Source: a virus. From it: DNA of 24,586 nucleotides. The DNA lies in the IMG/VR virus record IMGVR_UViG_3300050821_002751, positions 1 through 24,586 of that record. One strand, given 5' to 3'. Shown piece after piece: positions 1-6,434 of this stretch. Each line of letters starts with the position of its first letter. Positions within the stretch are counted from its first letter, which is position 1. The notes under the pieces were generated by a model. That model was not told where the DNA came from. It saw nothing but the letters and a program-made list of their open reading frames with translations, and searched no databases. Made by a program: the position numbers and the translations under genes.

Positions 1-156
1 TACTCGGCTCACGTCGTCGGAGCATAGTGGACCGCTCGGGCAACTGTACCAGTTCATAAAGGGCGGGTGAGGATTGGCTAGGGCTGGGGTCATGGAGAGC
101 ATAGATAGAATCATGACCAAAACGATTGGGTTGGATAGAGACCAGTGTAGCTTCAT
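1..156 (-). CDS. Small exported protein, partial (cut by left edge)
   Basis: I do not recognise a family. The minus-strand frame starts at ATG 156 and is open for 52 codons to the window edge. The N-terminus looks like a Sec signal peptide: MKLHWS, a hydrophobic core (IVLVMILSMLSM) and a likely cut after ALA at about residue 27. The mature start is Pro-rich with two Cys (residues 39 and 45). The ATG overlaps the TGA of the upstream ribbon-helix-helix gene (ATGA), so the two are probably translated together from one promoter. Exported products encoded against the structural operon are often host-altering moron genes in phages; that role is inference. Confidence 0.5.
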   Translation of the reverse strand, partial: MKLHWSLSNPIVLVMILSMLSMTPALANPHPPFMNWYSCPSGPLCSDDVSRV

Positions 157-317
157 TTTATCTCCTTTTCTTTTTCTCTCATCTGCTCTAACCGCTCCCG
201 AAGCATCCGCAGCGCCATGTTCGACAGCGAGCGATTTTCGGCTTTCGCTAGCCTCCGTATTTCTTCTAGCATCTTCGGCGTAACCCGGATTCTTAGGAAA
301 ACGGAAAGTGTGTCCAT
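153..317 (-). CDS. Ribbon-helix-helix (Arc/CopG-like) DNA-binding protein
   Basis: 54-aa protein, too short for usual ORF cut-offs. Residues 4-11 (LSVFLRIR) look like the DNA-contacting beta strand. Helix A (PKMLEEIRRLAKAEN) and helix B (SLSNMALRMLRERLEQM), separated by a polar turn, follow the ribbon-helix-helix pattern, and the C-terminus is a charged tail. Such proteins bind operators as dimers and usually repress their own promoter. A good promoter lies just upstream (326-354), so close that the transcript would have almost no 5' leader. The stop overlaps the start of the exported-protein gene. Family assignment rests on pattern and length only. Confidence 0.65.
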   Translation of the reverse strand: MDTLSVFLRIRVTPKMLEEIRRLAKAENRSLSNMALRMLRERLEQMREKEKEIK

Positions 318-325
318 GCGTGGTC

Positions 326-354
326 AACTTATCCCCAATGTGGATTCTTGTCAA
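326..354 (-). promoter_or_regulatory. Sigma70-like promoter for the minus-strand pair
   Basis: On the minus strand a perfect TTGACA (-35, 349-354) is followed after 17 nt by TAAGTT (-10, 326-331). The predicted transcription start falls within a few bases of the ATG at 317, implying a leaderless or nearly leaderless mRNA; no Shine-Dalgarno sequence is present. The position fits transcription of the ribbon-helix-helix gene against the phage structural genes. Confidence 0.5.
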
Positions 355-418
355 GCTTTATTTTTTAGGGTTGCGTAAATTCCTGCAACTTCTTGATTCT
401 TTGAGTCACGGCTAATTA

Positions 419-1567
419 ATGGCAACCCCAGCACCGCCTATTCCTACAGAATTACAAATTTCCGATCCAACCCTCGATACCTTGTATGGCACTCCGCCCG
501 TGGAACCACGGCAGGGCAAACTGCCGATTTCCCGGTCTTATCAATTGACCGACGATTTCGCCGTACCTTCGCCTCCTGTGCCCACAGAGCTAGCGCCTGA
601 GCCGATTGCAGCCCCGCCAGCGCCCGTTCCCGCAGTTGCACCACCCGAAGCCCCACCAACCCCTCCGCCCGCGCCTATAACCGCTCCTATCCCCCCTCCG
701 CTAGAGTTCACGGCGAAGGTGGACTTAGGAGACGGCAGCGGCCCCCAGGTATTTAAGGCCGACAGCCAGCAAGGGCTAATTGATAAGTTGGTCGATGCCC
801 AAAAGAATGCTACCCTGCGGATCAGGCAATTAAAGGAGAAGGCCAAGGCCAAGCCGGATAACTCGCGGCCCCAAGAGCCGCTCGCCTTTCAGCCACGTAC
901 ATTAAATGAACAAGAACTAACGCAGATTAACGAACTTTGGAAGACGAACCCCGCCGAAGCTTGGCGGCAGATGTACATTGCCTCGACCGGGACGGCTCCC
1001 GATTCTGTGGCTAAGGCGGTTTACGAATCACAGATTTCTTCGCAAAAGGAAGCCGCGCAACGCGCCGAAGCCGAATTTATAGCCGATCACGTCGAAGACT
1101 TCGACTGTACCCCGAAATCCGGCAATGCGATCTATGCCTTCTTGGCAGGCTGCAACCGCACCGTCACCGATGGCGGGTACAACTGCAAGCGCTGTGGCAA
1201 GATTCACGACCTACCGCTTCAGACCACCAAAAACAACCTGGAGTACGCTTTTGAGACCTTAACCGAGCAGGGGGCTACCTTTATGGACAAGCCCGCCCCG
1301 GTTCCTGAACCGCCCGCTCCCGTCATTGTTCCTGTTCCTGCGCCGCCTGCGCCTGTACTCGTCGCGCCCCCGGCCCCCCCGATTGTTGCTCCTGTTCCAC
1401 CCGCACCGCCTCCCCCGGTGATGCTCAGCGACCGCTCTGGTCAGCGGCCTCCTGTAGCAGAACCCGAGGGTGGGGTCGATGTCACCGGATGGCAAAACCT
1501 TCCGCTTCACGAGATGCGGCAGCGCATTGCTGCCCAGTTGAAGCGTGGTCCTGCTGCCGGTCGGTAA
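419..1567 (+). CDS. Pro-rich scaffold-like protein upstream of MCP
   Basis: 382 aa. Residues about 1-100 and 290-340 are Pro/Ala/Val-rich and of low complexity. Between them a conserved-looking core (about 97-145, VDLGDGSGPQVFKADSQQG then LIDKLVDAQKNATLRIRQLK) resembles the segment seen in proteins encoded directly before N4-gp56-type capsid genes. A later segment (NNLEYAFETLTEQGATF, about 270-286) matches the NLE-AF-L-QG pattern of phage scaffold-like proteins. It is interrupted by a short Cys cluster (GYNCKRCGKIHD, about 255-265), possibly metal-binding. The C-terminus (LPLHEMRQRIAAQLKRG) is a basic helix. Position just before the MCP supports an assembly or scaffolding role. No protease motif was seen. 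The start ATG has only a weak ribosome-binding site. Confidence 0.55.
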   Translation: MATPAPPIPTELQISDPTLDTLYGTPPVEPRQGKLPISRSYQLTDDFAVPSPPVPTELAPEPIAAPPAPVPAVAPPEAPPTPPPAPITAPIPPPLEFTAKVDLGDGSGPQVFKADSQQGLIDKLVDAQKNATLRIRQLKEKAKAKPDNSRPQEPLAFQPRTLNEQELTQINELWKTNPAEAWRQMYIASTGTAPDSVAKAVYESQISSQKEAAQRAEAEFIADHVEDFDCTPKSGNAIYAFLAGCNRTVTDGGYNCKRCGKIHDLPLQTTKNNLEYAFETLTEQGATFMDKPAPVPEPPAPVIVPVPAPPAPVLVAPPAPPIVAPVPPAPPPPVMLSDRSGQRPPVAEPEGGVDVTGWQNLPLHEMRQRIAAQLKRGPAAGR

Positions 1568-1771
1568 CTCCAGAACCGAGCTAGGCCGATAAGGTTCATA
1601 AAAGTGAACGCTACGACCAATTGCGAACATAATTCTGAACGTAAAGTCGGCAACCTCGTGGGAGTGTTAGTGCAAGCACGTTAGCCAATCTTCCTGTGCG
1701 CGGCGATCCCGCAAATACCAGATAGCGCGGCCCGGGGCTTGTCAATCTTATCAGCAAAATAGGTGAACTAA
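1568..1771 (+). other. Intergenic region before MCP
   Basis: About 200 nt without a convincing ORF on either strand. It ends in a ribosome-binding site for the capsid gene (AGGTGA, about 10 nt before ATG 1772). No clear sigma70 promoter or terminator is visible. A phage- or host-specific promoter for the highly expressed capsid gene could lie here, but I cannot show it. Confidence 0.3.
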
Positions 1772-3601
1772 ATGTCTTATCAACCAGCGTCAGTCTTAAC
1801 GACTACCGCAGGATTAAGTCATCTAGCTAGCATTTATTATGACCGCGTAGCCGTAGAAAACCTAAAAGCTAATCTACCCTTCGTGGCCGTCACCAGCCGT
1901 CGTAAATTGCCCGACCGTAACGGTCGTGTAATTCAACTTTACGGTTACGACCTTTTCGCGGCAAACACTACGCCCGGAACGGAAGGAACTGTAGGTACCG
2001 GTATTAACCCAACTACTTCGGTTAGAAACGTCGCTGTAAATCAATATTTCGATTTCGCGTCGTTTTCTGACATCTTAGTTGAAACAGCAATCGACCCGAT
2101 TGTTGAAAATACTGCTGCCGAGATGGGCTACCGCGCCGCATTAACCGCGAACACGTTAGCTCGTACCGAGTTTGAAGCTGAGGCTACCGCCGATTCCACC
2201 ATCGTTATTTCCTGTACTGACAACGAATTTTTATCTGCATCGTTGACCCGTCAGGCTGTAATGAGTCTTCGTGGAGCAGACGTGAGACCCCAGACGGATG
2301 GCTTGTTTGCCGGGATCATTCACCCGTTCGCAGCGTTCGACCTTTCACGGGGTCGTAATCTCCCTAATTCGGTTAACCACTCATCGAGTAAAAACCGAGC
2401 TAAGCCAACGCAAGTTGGAATGTGTAGAGACTATATAGGAGAGGCCAAAAGCCAAGAGATAGTCCGAACTGCATGGCGACATGCAGAGCTACGTGGAAAC
2501 ACCGTAGCCACGCAGAAATGCGGGGTAACAGATTGTTTGAACGATAATACTGCGGGTGGCGTGATTGACATCCTGAAGTACCACAAAGAAGGAAGCGAAG
2601 AATTAATGCGCGGTGTCCAAGGATACCGTGTCATTGATGTTGCTGGAGCGCGTTTCATCGAAACGACTACCGCAAGCACTTTCGCTAGCTTCCCAAGCGG
2701 TACCAAGACCGGCTATGGCACCTACGTTGTTGGACAGGACGCAGTGTTCTCGGTATCACTAGGAGCAACCGAAATTCCCGAACAACGGAATTCAATAATG
2801 ATGGATTCCTAATCGAGCTATATCCGTTAATCTGTTGCTGTGGTAGTATCAGTAGTTAGGAACTATCAACCCCAACACAAGACGGAGGTAAGACGCCGTG
2901 GATAAAATAAAATTTGCGCAATTAGCGATGGCTATTGATTGCGAGGGCAGTATAGGGATCAGGCGTAGCGTCCAAAAGCATTACGCTAAAACTGGTCTTC
3001 CAATTTATAGTTATACAGCAAGTTTTAGGATTCACAATACAGATAATCGTCTTCTGGACTGGCTTCAGCATAATTTTGGTGGCAATATTTATGCTGGCCG
3101 TACATGGGCCGACAAACATAACAAGCCATGGAAAACATCGCGTGAATGGATGCTATGTCTCGGCAGTGAGCGCGGAGAACAACTAATACTGGCAGTGATG
3201 CCATATTTGTTGATAAAAGATAAGCAAGCGCAACTAGCCCTAGATTTTATTCGGATAGGGCGAGTTAACAAGCCAGAAGAACGTGAGCGAATGTGGTTGC
3301 AGATGAAGCAACTTAACAAACGCGGCGTTACCCCAACGACTAATACGCTCGACGCCGCATAGGCGAAGATAGAGTCTGGACTGCATGGCGACATGCAGAA
3401 TGGTTTAAGGGTGACCTTAAATGCTAATAACTAAACGATCAACTCATAGTCAGGAACTGGGAACCTAGCGTGGCCGATCCAGCAAGAGTAGTGGGCGCTT
3501 CATGCGCGTACAATTTCAAGTATGCGGCAATGAGAGTACCCCAGAGTGCGGCACTCCACCCCAGATTCCGGCTTATCAAAGCGGAAGCGTCCATCTCATA
3601 G
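1772..3601 (+). CDS. Major capsid protein, N4-gp56 type, split by two group I introns
   Basis: HK97-fold major capsid protein building the icosahedral head. Proposed join: 1772-2343, 2536-2792 and 3450-3601, giving 981 nt and 326 aa. Exon 1 has the N4-gp56-type N-terminus (YYDRVAVENLKANLPFV, LPDRNGRVIQLYGYDLF, TTPGTEGT, SDILVETAIDPIVE, GLFAGIIHPFAAFDL). Exon 2 continues directly with LNDNTAGGVIDILKYH and YVVGQDAVFSVSLGATEIPEQRN. Exon 3 supplies WEPSVADPARVVGA...YNFKYAAMRVP...RLIKAEASIS, a typical family C-terminus, ending at TAG 3599-3601. Junction codons are CT|T (Leu191) and T|TC (Phe277), so the frame is kept across both. Without splicing the ORF reads 64 intron-encoded residues, stops at 2812 and loses the C-terminus. 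A terminator follows at 3616-3648. The first junction could also be 2344/2540, losing one residue. Confidence 0.85.
2344..2535 (+). ncRNA. Group I intron 1 (IA2/td-like), ORF-less, in the MCP gene
   Basis: Self-splicing ribozyme candidate of 192 nt. P1: exon 2338-2343 (CGACCT) pairs with internal guide 2350-2355 (GGGTCG), ending in the required U.G pair at the 5' splice site. P6-like hairpin: CCAAC-GCAA-GTTGG, 2405-2418. P7: 2429-2434 (GACTAT) with 2459-2464 (ATAGTC), inside R- and S-like elements GTAGAGACTA and AAGAGATAGTCC. P8: GGC/GCC, 2443-2453. P9: 2469-2486, CTGCATG-GCGA-CATGCAG, matching the P9 hairpin I recall for the T4 td intron. P9.1 (2488-2508) and P9.2 (2511-2522) both end in GAAA loops. 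The omega G is 2535. Removal restores the capsid motif across the junction. The P3-P5 pairings were not resolved. Confidence 0.8.
2793..3449 (+). ncRNA. Group I intron 2 (IA2/td-like) with endonuclease ORF
   Basis: 657-nt ribozyme candidate. P1: exon 2787-2792 (GGAATT) pairs with guide 2804-2809 (GATTCC), ending in U.G. A possible P10 pairs exon 3 TCA (3450-3452) with TGA 2799-2801. The S-like element GAAGATAGAGTC (3365-3376) follows a P8-like CGCC/GGCG hairpin at about 3352-3364. P7 5' is probably GACT near 3340. P9 (3381-3398) is identical to P9 of intron 1, and P9.1 (3404-3421) is TTTAAGG-GTGA-CCTTAAA. The omega G is 3449. Splicing at these points joins EQRN to F-RNWEPSVADPAR in frame. The endonuclease gene (2898-3362) sits where the td ORF does, upstream of P7, and its last codons overlap the P7/P8 region. 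Confidence 0.78.
2898..3362 (+). CDS. LAGLIDADG homing endonuclease encoded in intron 2
   Basis: 154 aa. It has a single LAGLIDADG-type motif at residues 7-18 (AQLAMAIDCEGS), so it would act as a homodimer. The acidic residues D14 and/or E16 would bind the catalytic metal. The rest fits the fold: a beta segment FRIHNTDNRLLDWL, then a C-terminal helix region AVMPYLLIKDKQAQLALDFI typical of the family. It would cut intronless MCP alleles at the insertion site and so spread intron 2. The start is GTG 2898, supported by GGAGG at 2884-2888, nine nt upstream. The stop at 3360-3362 lies in the P8 loop, so the C-terminal tail is read from ribozyme core sequence. Free-standing activity is assumed, not shown. 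Confidence 0.82.
   Translation: MDKIKFAQLAMAIDCEGSIGIRRSVQKHYAKTGLPIYSYTASFRIHNTDNRLLDWLQHNFGGNIYAGRTWADKHNKPWKTSREWMLCLGSERGEQLILAVMPYLLIKDKQAQLALDFIRIGRVNKPEERERMWLQMKQLNKRGVTPTTNTLDAA
3450..3601 (+). other. Exon 3 of the MCP gene (C-terminal 50 residues)
   Basis: This stretch has no start codon of its own and would look non-coding to a gene caller. In the frame set by splicing it reads RNWEPSVADPARVVGA, then SCAYNFKYAAMRVPQS, then a basic end RLIKAEASIS and TAG. This is the expected C-terminal beta strand and tail of N4-gp56-type capsid proteins. It is the strongest evidence that the capsid gene continues beyond the stop at 2812. Confidence 0.8.
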
Positions 3602-3615
3602 ATAACAAACAACTT

Positions 3616-3648
3616 ACACCCCGTAGAAATATGGGGTGTTTTTCTTTT
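3616..3648 (+). terminator. Rho-independent terminator after MCP
   Basis: A 7-bp stem ACACCCC (3616-3622) / GGGGTGT (3633-3639) with a 10-nt loop is followed by TTTTCTTTT. It begins 15 nt after the capsid stop codon at 3601, so it separates the abundant capsid transcript from the modification cassette. Its position also supports 3601, not 2812, as the true end of the capsid gene. Confidence 0.75.
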
Positions 3649-3670
3649 GGATGTGATACAAAATAAGGTC

Positions 3671-3934
3671 ATGAAAGATGACACTCAGCAGGCGCTTTTC
3701 GATAAAGGCGAATGGTGGGATGAACATTGGCAGGGAATGCCAGAATTTGACCAACCGCCAAAAGAACCATTCGCCATAATAGTAGTCAGATTTCGCAACC
3801 AAGAAGATTTGGACGATTTCGCACAAAAAATAGGCCAAAAACTCAACCGAAACTCACAATCTACGTGGCACCCTGAACTCAAAAATGGTGAACTCGGGAA
3901 TTCTCTGTCACGACGATACGTGGATGAATCCTAG
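3671..3934 (+). CDS. Small conserved phage protein paired with TAGT glycosyltransferase
   Basis: 87 aa from ATG 3671 (AAGG just upstream); an in-frame ATG at 3647 lies in the terminator tail and is less likely. The core is WQGMPEFDQPPKEPFAIIVV, then RFRNQEDLDDFAQKIGQKL and a final STWHPE. I know this pattern (MPEF, a beta strand, F-x5-D-x2-F, IGQ, S-x-W-x-P) from small proteins next to phage DNA-modification genes, sometimes described as ParB-like. No catalytic motif is evident. It overlaps the next gene by 11 nt, suggesting co-translation and a partner role for the glycosyltransferase. Confidence 0.6.
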   Translation: MKDDTQQALFDKGEWWDEHWQGMPEFDQPPKEPFAIIVVRFRNQEDLDDFAQKIGQKLNRNSQSTWHPELKNGELGNSLSRRYVDES

Positions 3935-4799
3935 CTTCCCAATCTACGTGGTCTCGAAGGGCCGATGGAATAGCCGCCTAACGATCAAAGCCCTAGAAAG
4001 AATGCGTGTTCCATATCGGGTAGTGGTTGAAGAACAAGAGTATGCCCAATACGCTTGGGAAATAAGCCCCGACAACATTCTTATCCTTCCCATTCGCTAC
4101 AAAGATGATTACGACACATTTTGGCCTAGGGGTGAAGATAACAAGACAGGCTCAGGGGCGGCGCGTAATTTCTGTTGGGACCACAGTATTGAATCGGGAG
4201 CTAATTGGCATTGGGTAATAGATGACAACATTGATGGCTTCTTTCGGCTGAATCGCAACACGAAATTGATTGTCGATACGGGCGCAATTTTTGCAGCGGC
4301 GGAAGATTTCGTTACTCGGTATGAAAACGTACCGCTAGCGGGCTTTAATTACTGTAAGTTTTGCAAGTCGGAAGATGCCGCTCCGCCGTTTATTCGCAAT
4401 ACCAGGGTTTATTCTTGTCTGTTGATTAGGAATGACTTACCGCTGAGATGGCGGGGACTATACAACGAAGACGTGGATTTATCATTGCGCGTTCTTAAAA
4501 GTGGATATTGCACGATTCAATTCAACGCTTTCTTGTGTGAGAAGCTGACGACGCAGAAGATGTCCGGGGGGAATACGGATGAACTGTATACCGAAGGAAC
4601 CCTCAAGAAATCTCAGATGTTGGCCGAGATGCATCCCGACGTGGCCCGTGTAGTATGGAAGTTTGATCGCTGGCATCATCAAGTGGACTACGGCCAGTTC
4701 AAGCGGAATCAGCTACGGTTTCGCCCTGGTGTGGTTATCAAAGAAGGGATCGACAACTACGGTATGGTGCTGAAAGAACTAGCATCCAAACCCGCCTAG
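3924..4799 (+). CDS. TET-associated-type glycosyltransferase (TAGT), GT-A fold
   Basis: 291 aa. The N-terminus FPIYVVSKGRWNSRLTIKAL, then VVVEEQEYAQYAW and NILILP, is the signature of the TAGT family. TAGT enzymes were proposed from comparative genomics to glycosylate hydroxymethylated bases in phage DNA. The acidic metal/nucleotide-sugar site is probably HWVIDDNIDGFFR (about residues 95-107), preceded by AARNFCWD; a second acidic site is GLYNEDVDLSLRVLKSG (about 175-191), usual in GT-A enzymes. I chose ATG 3924, overlapping the end of the upstream gene, because homology-like sequence begins there; ATG 3885 would add 13 residues. No TET/JBP dioxygenase or thymidylate-synthase-like base hydroxymethylase lies in the window, so the acceptor is unknown. 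Confidence 0.7.
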   Translation: MNPSFPIYVVSKGRWNSRLTIKALERMRVPYRVVVEEQEYAQYAWEISPDNILILPIRYKDDYDTFWPRGEDNKTGSGAARNFCWDHSIESGANWHWVIDDNIDGFFRLNRNTKLIVDTGAIFAAAEDFVTRYENVPLAGFNYCKFCKSEDAAPPFIRNTRVYSCLLIRNDLPLRWRGLYNEDVDLSLRVLKSGYCTIQFNAFLCEKLTTQKMSGGNTDELYTEGTLKKSQMLAEMHPDVARVVWKFDRWHHQVDYGQFKRNQLRFRPGVVIKEGIDNYGMVLKELASKPA

Positions 4800-4828
4800 C
4801 CGCCATCCAATACGAAGGACTGAAGTGC

Positions 4829-5026
4829 ATGAAAAACACAACCCTACTCCGCCTGAACATCCGCGAAGTCCTAGCTCTACACTGTACGGCTGTGGCCGAG
4901 CATAATCTTTCCGGGCGCTTGTGTGACGAAGCCTGCGACAAATGCGAAGAAATGGAAGACGCGCTACTCCAAGCCGTGGAGAACTGGCGACTCCGCGCCT
5001 ATAAGACAACTAAAGGCAAAATCTAA
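4829..5026 (+). CDS. Small Cys-containing hypothetical protein
   Basis: 65 aa, starting at ATG 4829 with GAAG/GGA-rich sequence upstream. It is mostly helical and has a C-x3-C-x2-C cluster (LCDEACDKCEEMED, about residues 31-44) that could bind a metal. No family recognised. It lies between two glycosyltransferase genes in the same direction. Confidence 0.45.
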   Translation: MKNTTLLRLNIREVLALHCTAVAEHNLSGRLCDEACDKCEEMEDALLQAVENWRLRAYKTTKGKI

Positions 5027-5056
5027 GCATTCCCGCAACTCCCTTAAACTTGGGGA

Positions 5057-6034
5057 ATGCGCGTCCTCTTTGTCCTGAAACTTGGGAATTATGGCTTCAG
5101 TCCTACCGTGATTTCTAGCGGCCTCTTCAATTCTGCACAATTTATCGTAGACATGCTCAATGCCAATGGGCAAATAGCCAAGCTCGTTCAAGTCGTAGAT
5201 AACAACTCCATCGACAAAGAAGTCACAAAGTTTCAACCCGACTTGGTAGTGATTGAAGCGCTGTGGGTGGTACCGACTAAGTTCGCCGTTCTTACCAAGC
5301 TTCACCCCAAAGTACAATGGGTAGTTCGGGTTCACAGTGATTTGCCGTTTCTATCCCATGAAGGCGTAGCCATGGACTGGCTATTCGCCTATCCCCAGTA
5401 TCCAAATGTTTCCATCGCTTTTAATGACAAACTCACTGCCAGCGAATTTAGCTTCCTAATTCCCGGGAGCGTAAGCTATCTCCCTAATTACTATCCGCCG
5501 ATTTTTAAGAAACCTATGGGAACGATGTTAAATCCCATAAAAATCGGATGCTTCGGAGCCATCCGCCCACTGAAGAATCAGTTAGTGCAAGCCATGGCAG
5601 CGATTCTATATGCCAAGAAATCCATGCGAGCCATGGAATTCCATATCAACTCGACTCGCATTGAAGGCGGGGAATCTATCCTGAAAAATGTGCGGGAGTT
5701 ATTTGTAGCGACTCATAGCACACTGATTGAACATCCCTGGTTAGACCATGTAGATTTCTTGAAGTTGGTTTCGACCATGGGTATCGTCATGGCGGTTTCG
5801 CTTTCGGAAACCTTTTGTATTACCGCCGCTGATGCCGTAGCCAGTGGCATCCGCTTAATTTGTTCCGATCAAGTTCCCTGGGCCGATGCTAGTTCAATCG
5901 TGTGCGCAACCAACGTCGATGCCATCGTTTCCAAATTGGATGATTTATCTGGCATTTCTACTAAGGCGAATCAGAAGAAACTGCGGCAATATTCCAATCA
6001 ATCGGAGCAGATTTGGCTGAACTATTTAGGATAG
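5057..6034 (+). CDS. GT-B fold glycosyltransferase (GT4-like)
   Basis: 325 aa. The N-terminus MRVLFVLKLGNYG is the first strand of a GT-B Rossmann domain. The C-terminal half carries the donor-binding domain: IKIGCFGAIRPLKNQ (about 156-170), VDFLKLVSTMGIVMAVSLSETFCITAADAVASG (about 230-262) and LICSDQVPW. The S-E-T-F-x3-AADAVASG stretch corresponds to the E-x7-E nucleotide-sugar motif of GT4 enzymes, with the second Glu replaced (ETFCITAAD). The substrate is unknown. A GGGGA ribosome-binding site directly precedes ATG 5057. It would transfer a sugar within the cassette, either to DNA or to a virion or surface acceptor. Confidence 0.7.
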   Translation: MRVLFVLKLGNYGFSPTVISSGLFNSAQFIVDMLNANGQIAKLVQVVDNNSIDKEVTKFQPDLVVIEALWVVPTKFAVLTKLHPKVQWVVRVHSDLPFLSHEGVAMDWLFAYPQYPNVSIAFNDKLTASEFSFLIPGSVSYLPNYYPPIFKKPMGTMLNPIKIGCFGAIRPLKNQLVQAMAAILYAKKSMRAMEFHINSTRIEGGESILKNVRELFVATHSTLIEHPWLDHVDFLKLVSTMGIVMAVSLSETFCITAADAVASGIRLICSDQVPWADASSIVCATNVDAIVSKLDDLSGISTKANQKKLRQYSNQSEQIWLNYLG

Positions 6035-6043
6035 AATGCTGCC

Positions 6044-6199
6044 ATGACCCAGGAAGAAGCTGAACTTGAGCAAATTGTAATCAATGCCCAAATTGATCGT
6101 CTCATGGTGGATTTCAGGTTTCCCTACAGTTGTTCGAGCGGTTGCGGCTATCCTGTACCCACCCCCGGTCCCTGCGGAGAATGTTTTGGGAGCACGTAA
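6044..6199 (+). CDS. 51-aa Cys-rich mini-protein
   Basis: ORF of 51 codons starting 9 nt after the glycosyltransferase stop. An acidic helix (EEAELEQIVINAQIDRLMVD) is followed by CSSGCGYPVPTPGPCGECFG, with four Cys as C-x3-C and C-x2-C, a plausible zinc knuckle. The tidy Cys spacing and the junction position argue for a real gene, although it overlaps a longer frame. Function unknown. Confidence 0.45.
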   Translation: MTQEEAELEQIVINAQIDRLMVDFRFPYSCSSGCGYPVPTPGPCGECFGST

Positions 6200-6434
6200 C
6201 GCCATTCCGAACTGGCCACGCGGCAAATCGACAACCACCGCTTGGAGTAATACCCGCTGGCAAGATGCAGAAAACATCTGCGCGTGGCCCTATTATCTCA
6301 GCCCTGACTTCCAAATGGATCTGTTTTATGACAAGCTACAGCACAAAGACCAGCAGGCCATGATCGACCACTGGTTTGCCAACTACCGCGAAGGTCATTA
6401 CAAACAACACACCGTCTTTGTTAATCTCAGGTAG
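6186..6434 (+). CDS. Small hypothetical protein
   Basis: The frame is open from ATG 6084, but the first third overlaps the Cys-rich mini-gene and looks like shadow. From TTG 6186, with GGAG a few bases upstream, it gives 82 aa: GARNAIPNWPRGKST, WQDAENICAWPYYLSPDF, then a helical end. Trp/Tyr-rich composition and residues such as FYDKLQHKDQQAMIDHWF suggest a folded product. No family recognised. The start is uncertain. Confidence 0.4.
   Translation: MGARNAIPNWPRGKSTTTAWSNTRWQDAENICAWPYYLSPDFQMDLFYDKLQHKDQQAMIDHWFANYREGHYKQHTVFVNLR

Noticed and set aside
74-283. Plus-strand 69-aa ORF at the left edge
   Set aside because: It is the shadow of the two overlapping minus-strand genes (1-156 and 153-317), which have a promoter, a ribbon-helix-helix pattern and a signal peptide.
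444-1630. Three minus-strand ORFs opposite the Pro-rich gene
   Set aside because: Gly/Ala- or Arg-rich translations are the expected antisense of Pro-rich codons; no ribosome-binding sites and no domain pattern.
1772-2812. Taking the uninterrupted 346-aa frame as the capsid protein
   Set aside because: It contains ribozyme sequence between FDL and LNDNTAGG and lacks the family C-terminus, which is found in frame at 3450-3601.
3439-3838. Minus-strand ORFs over exon 3 and the small partner gene
   Set aside because: They oppose exon 3, the terminator and the 3671-3934 gene and show no coding pattern.
4964-5335. 123-aa minus-strand ORF
   Set aside because: Opposite the N-terminal Rossmann strand of the GT-B gene, which has clear motifs; no ribosome-binding site.
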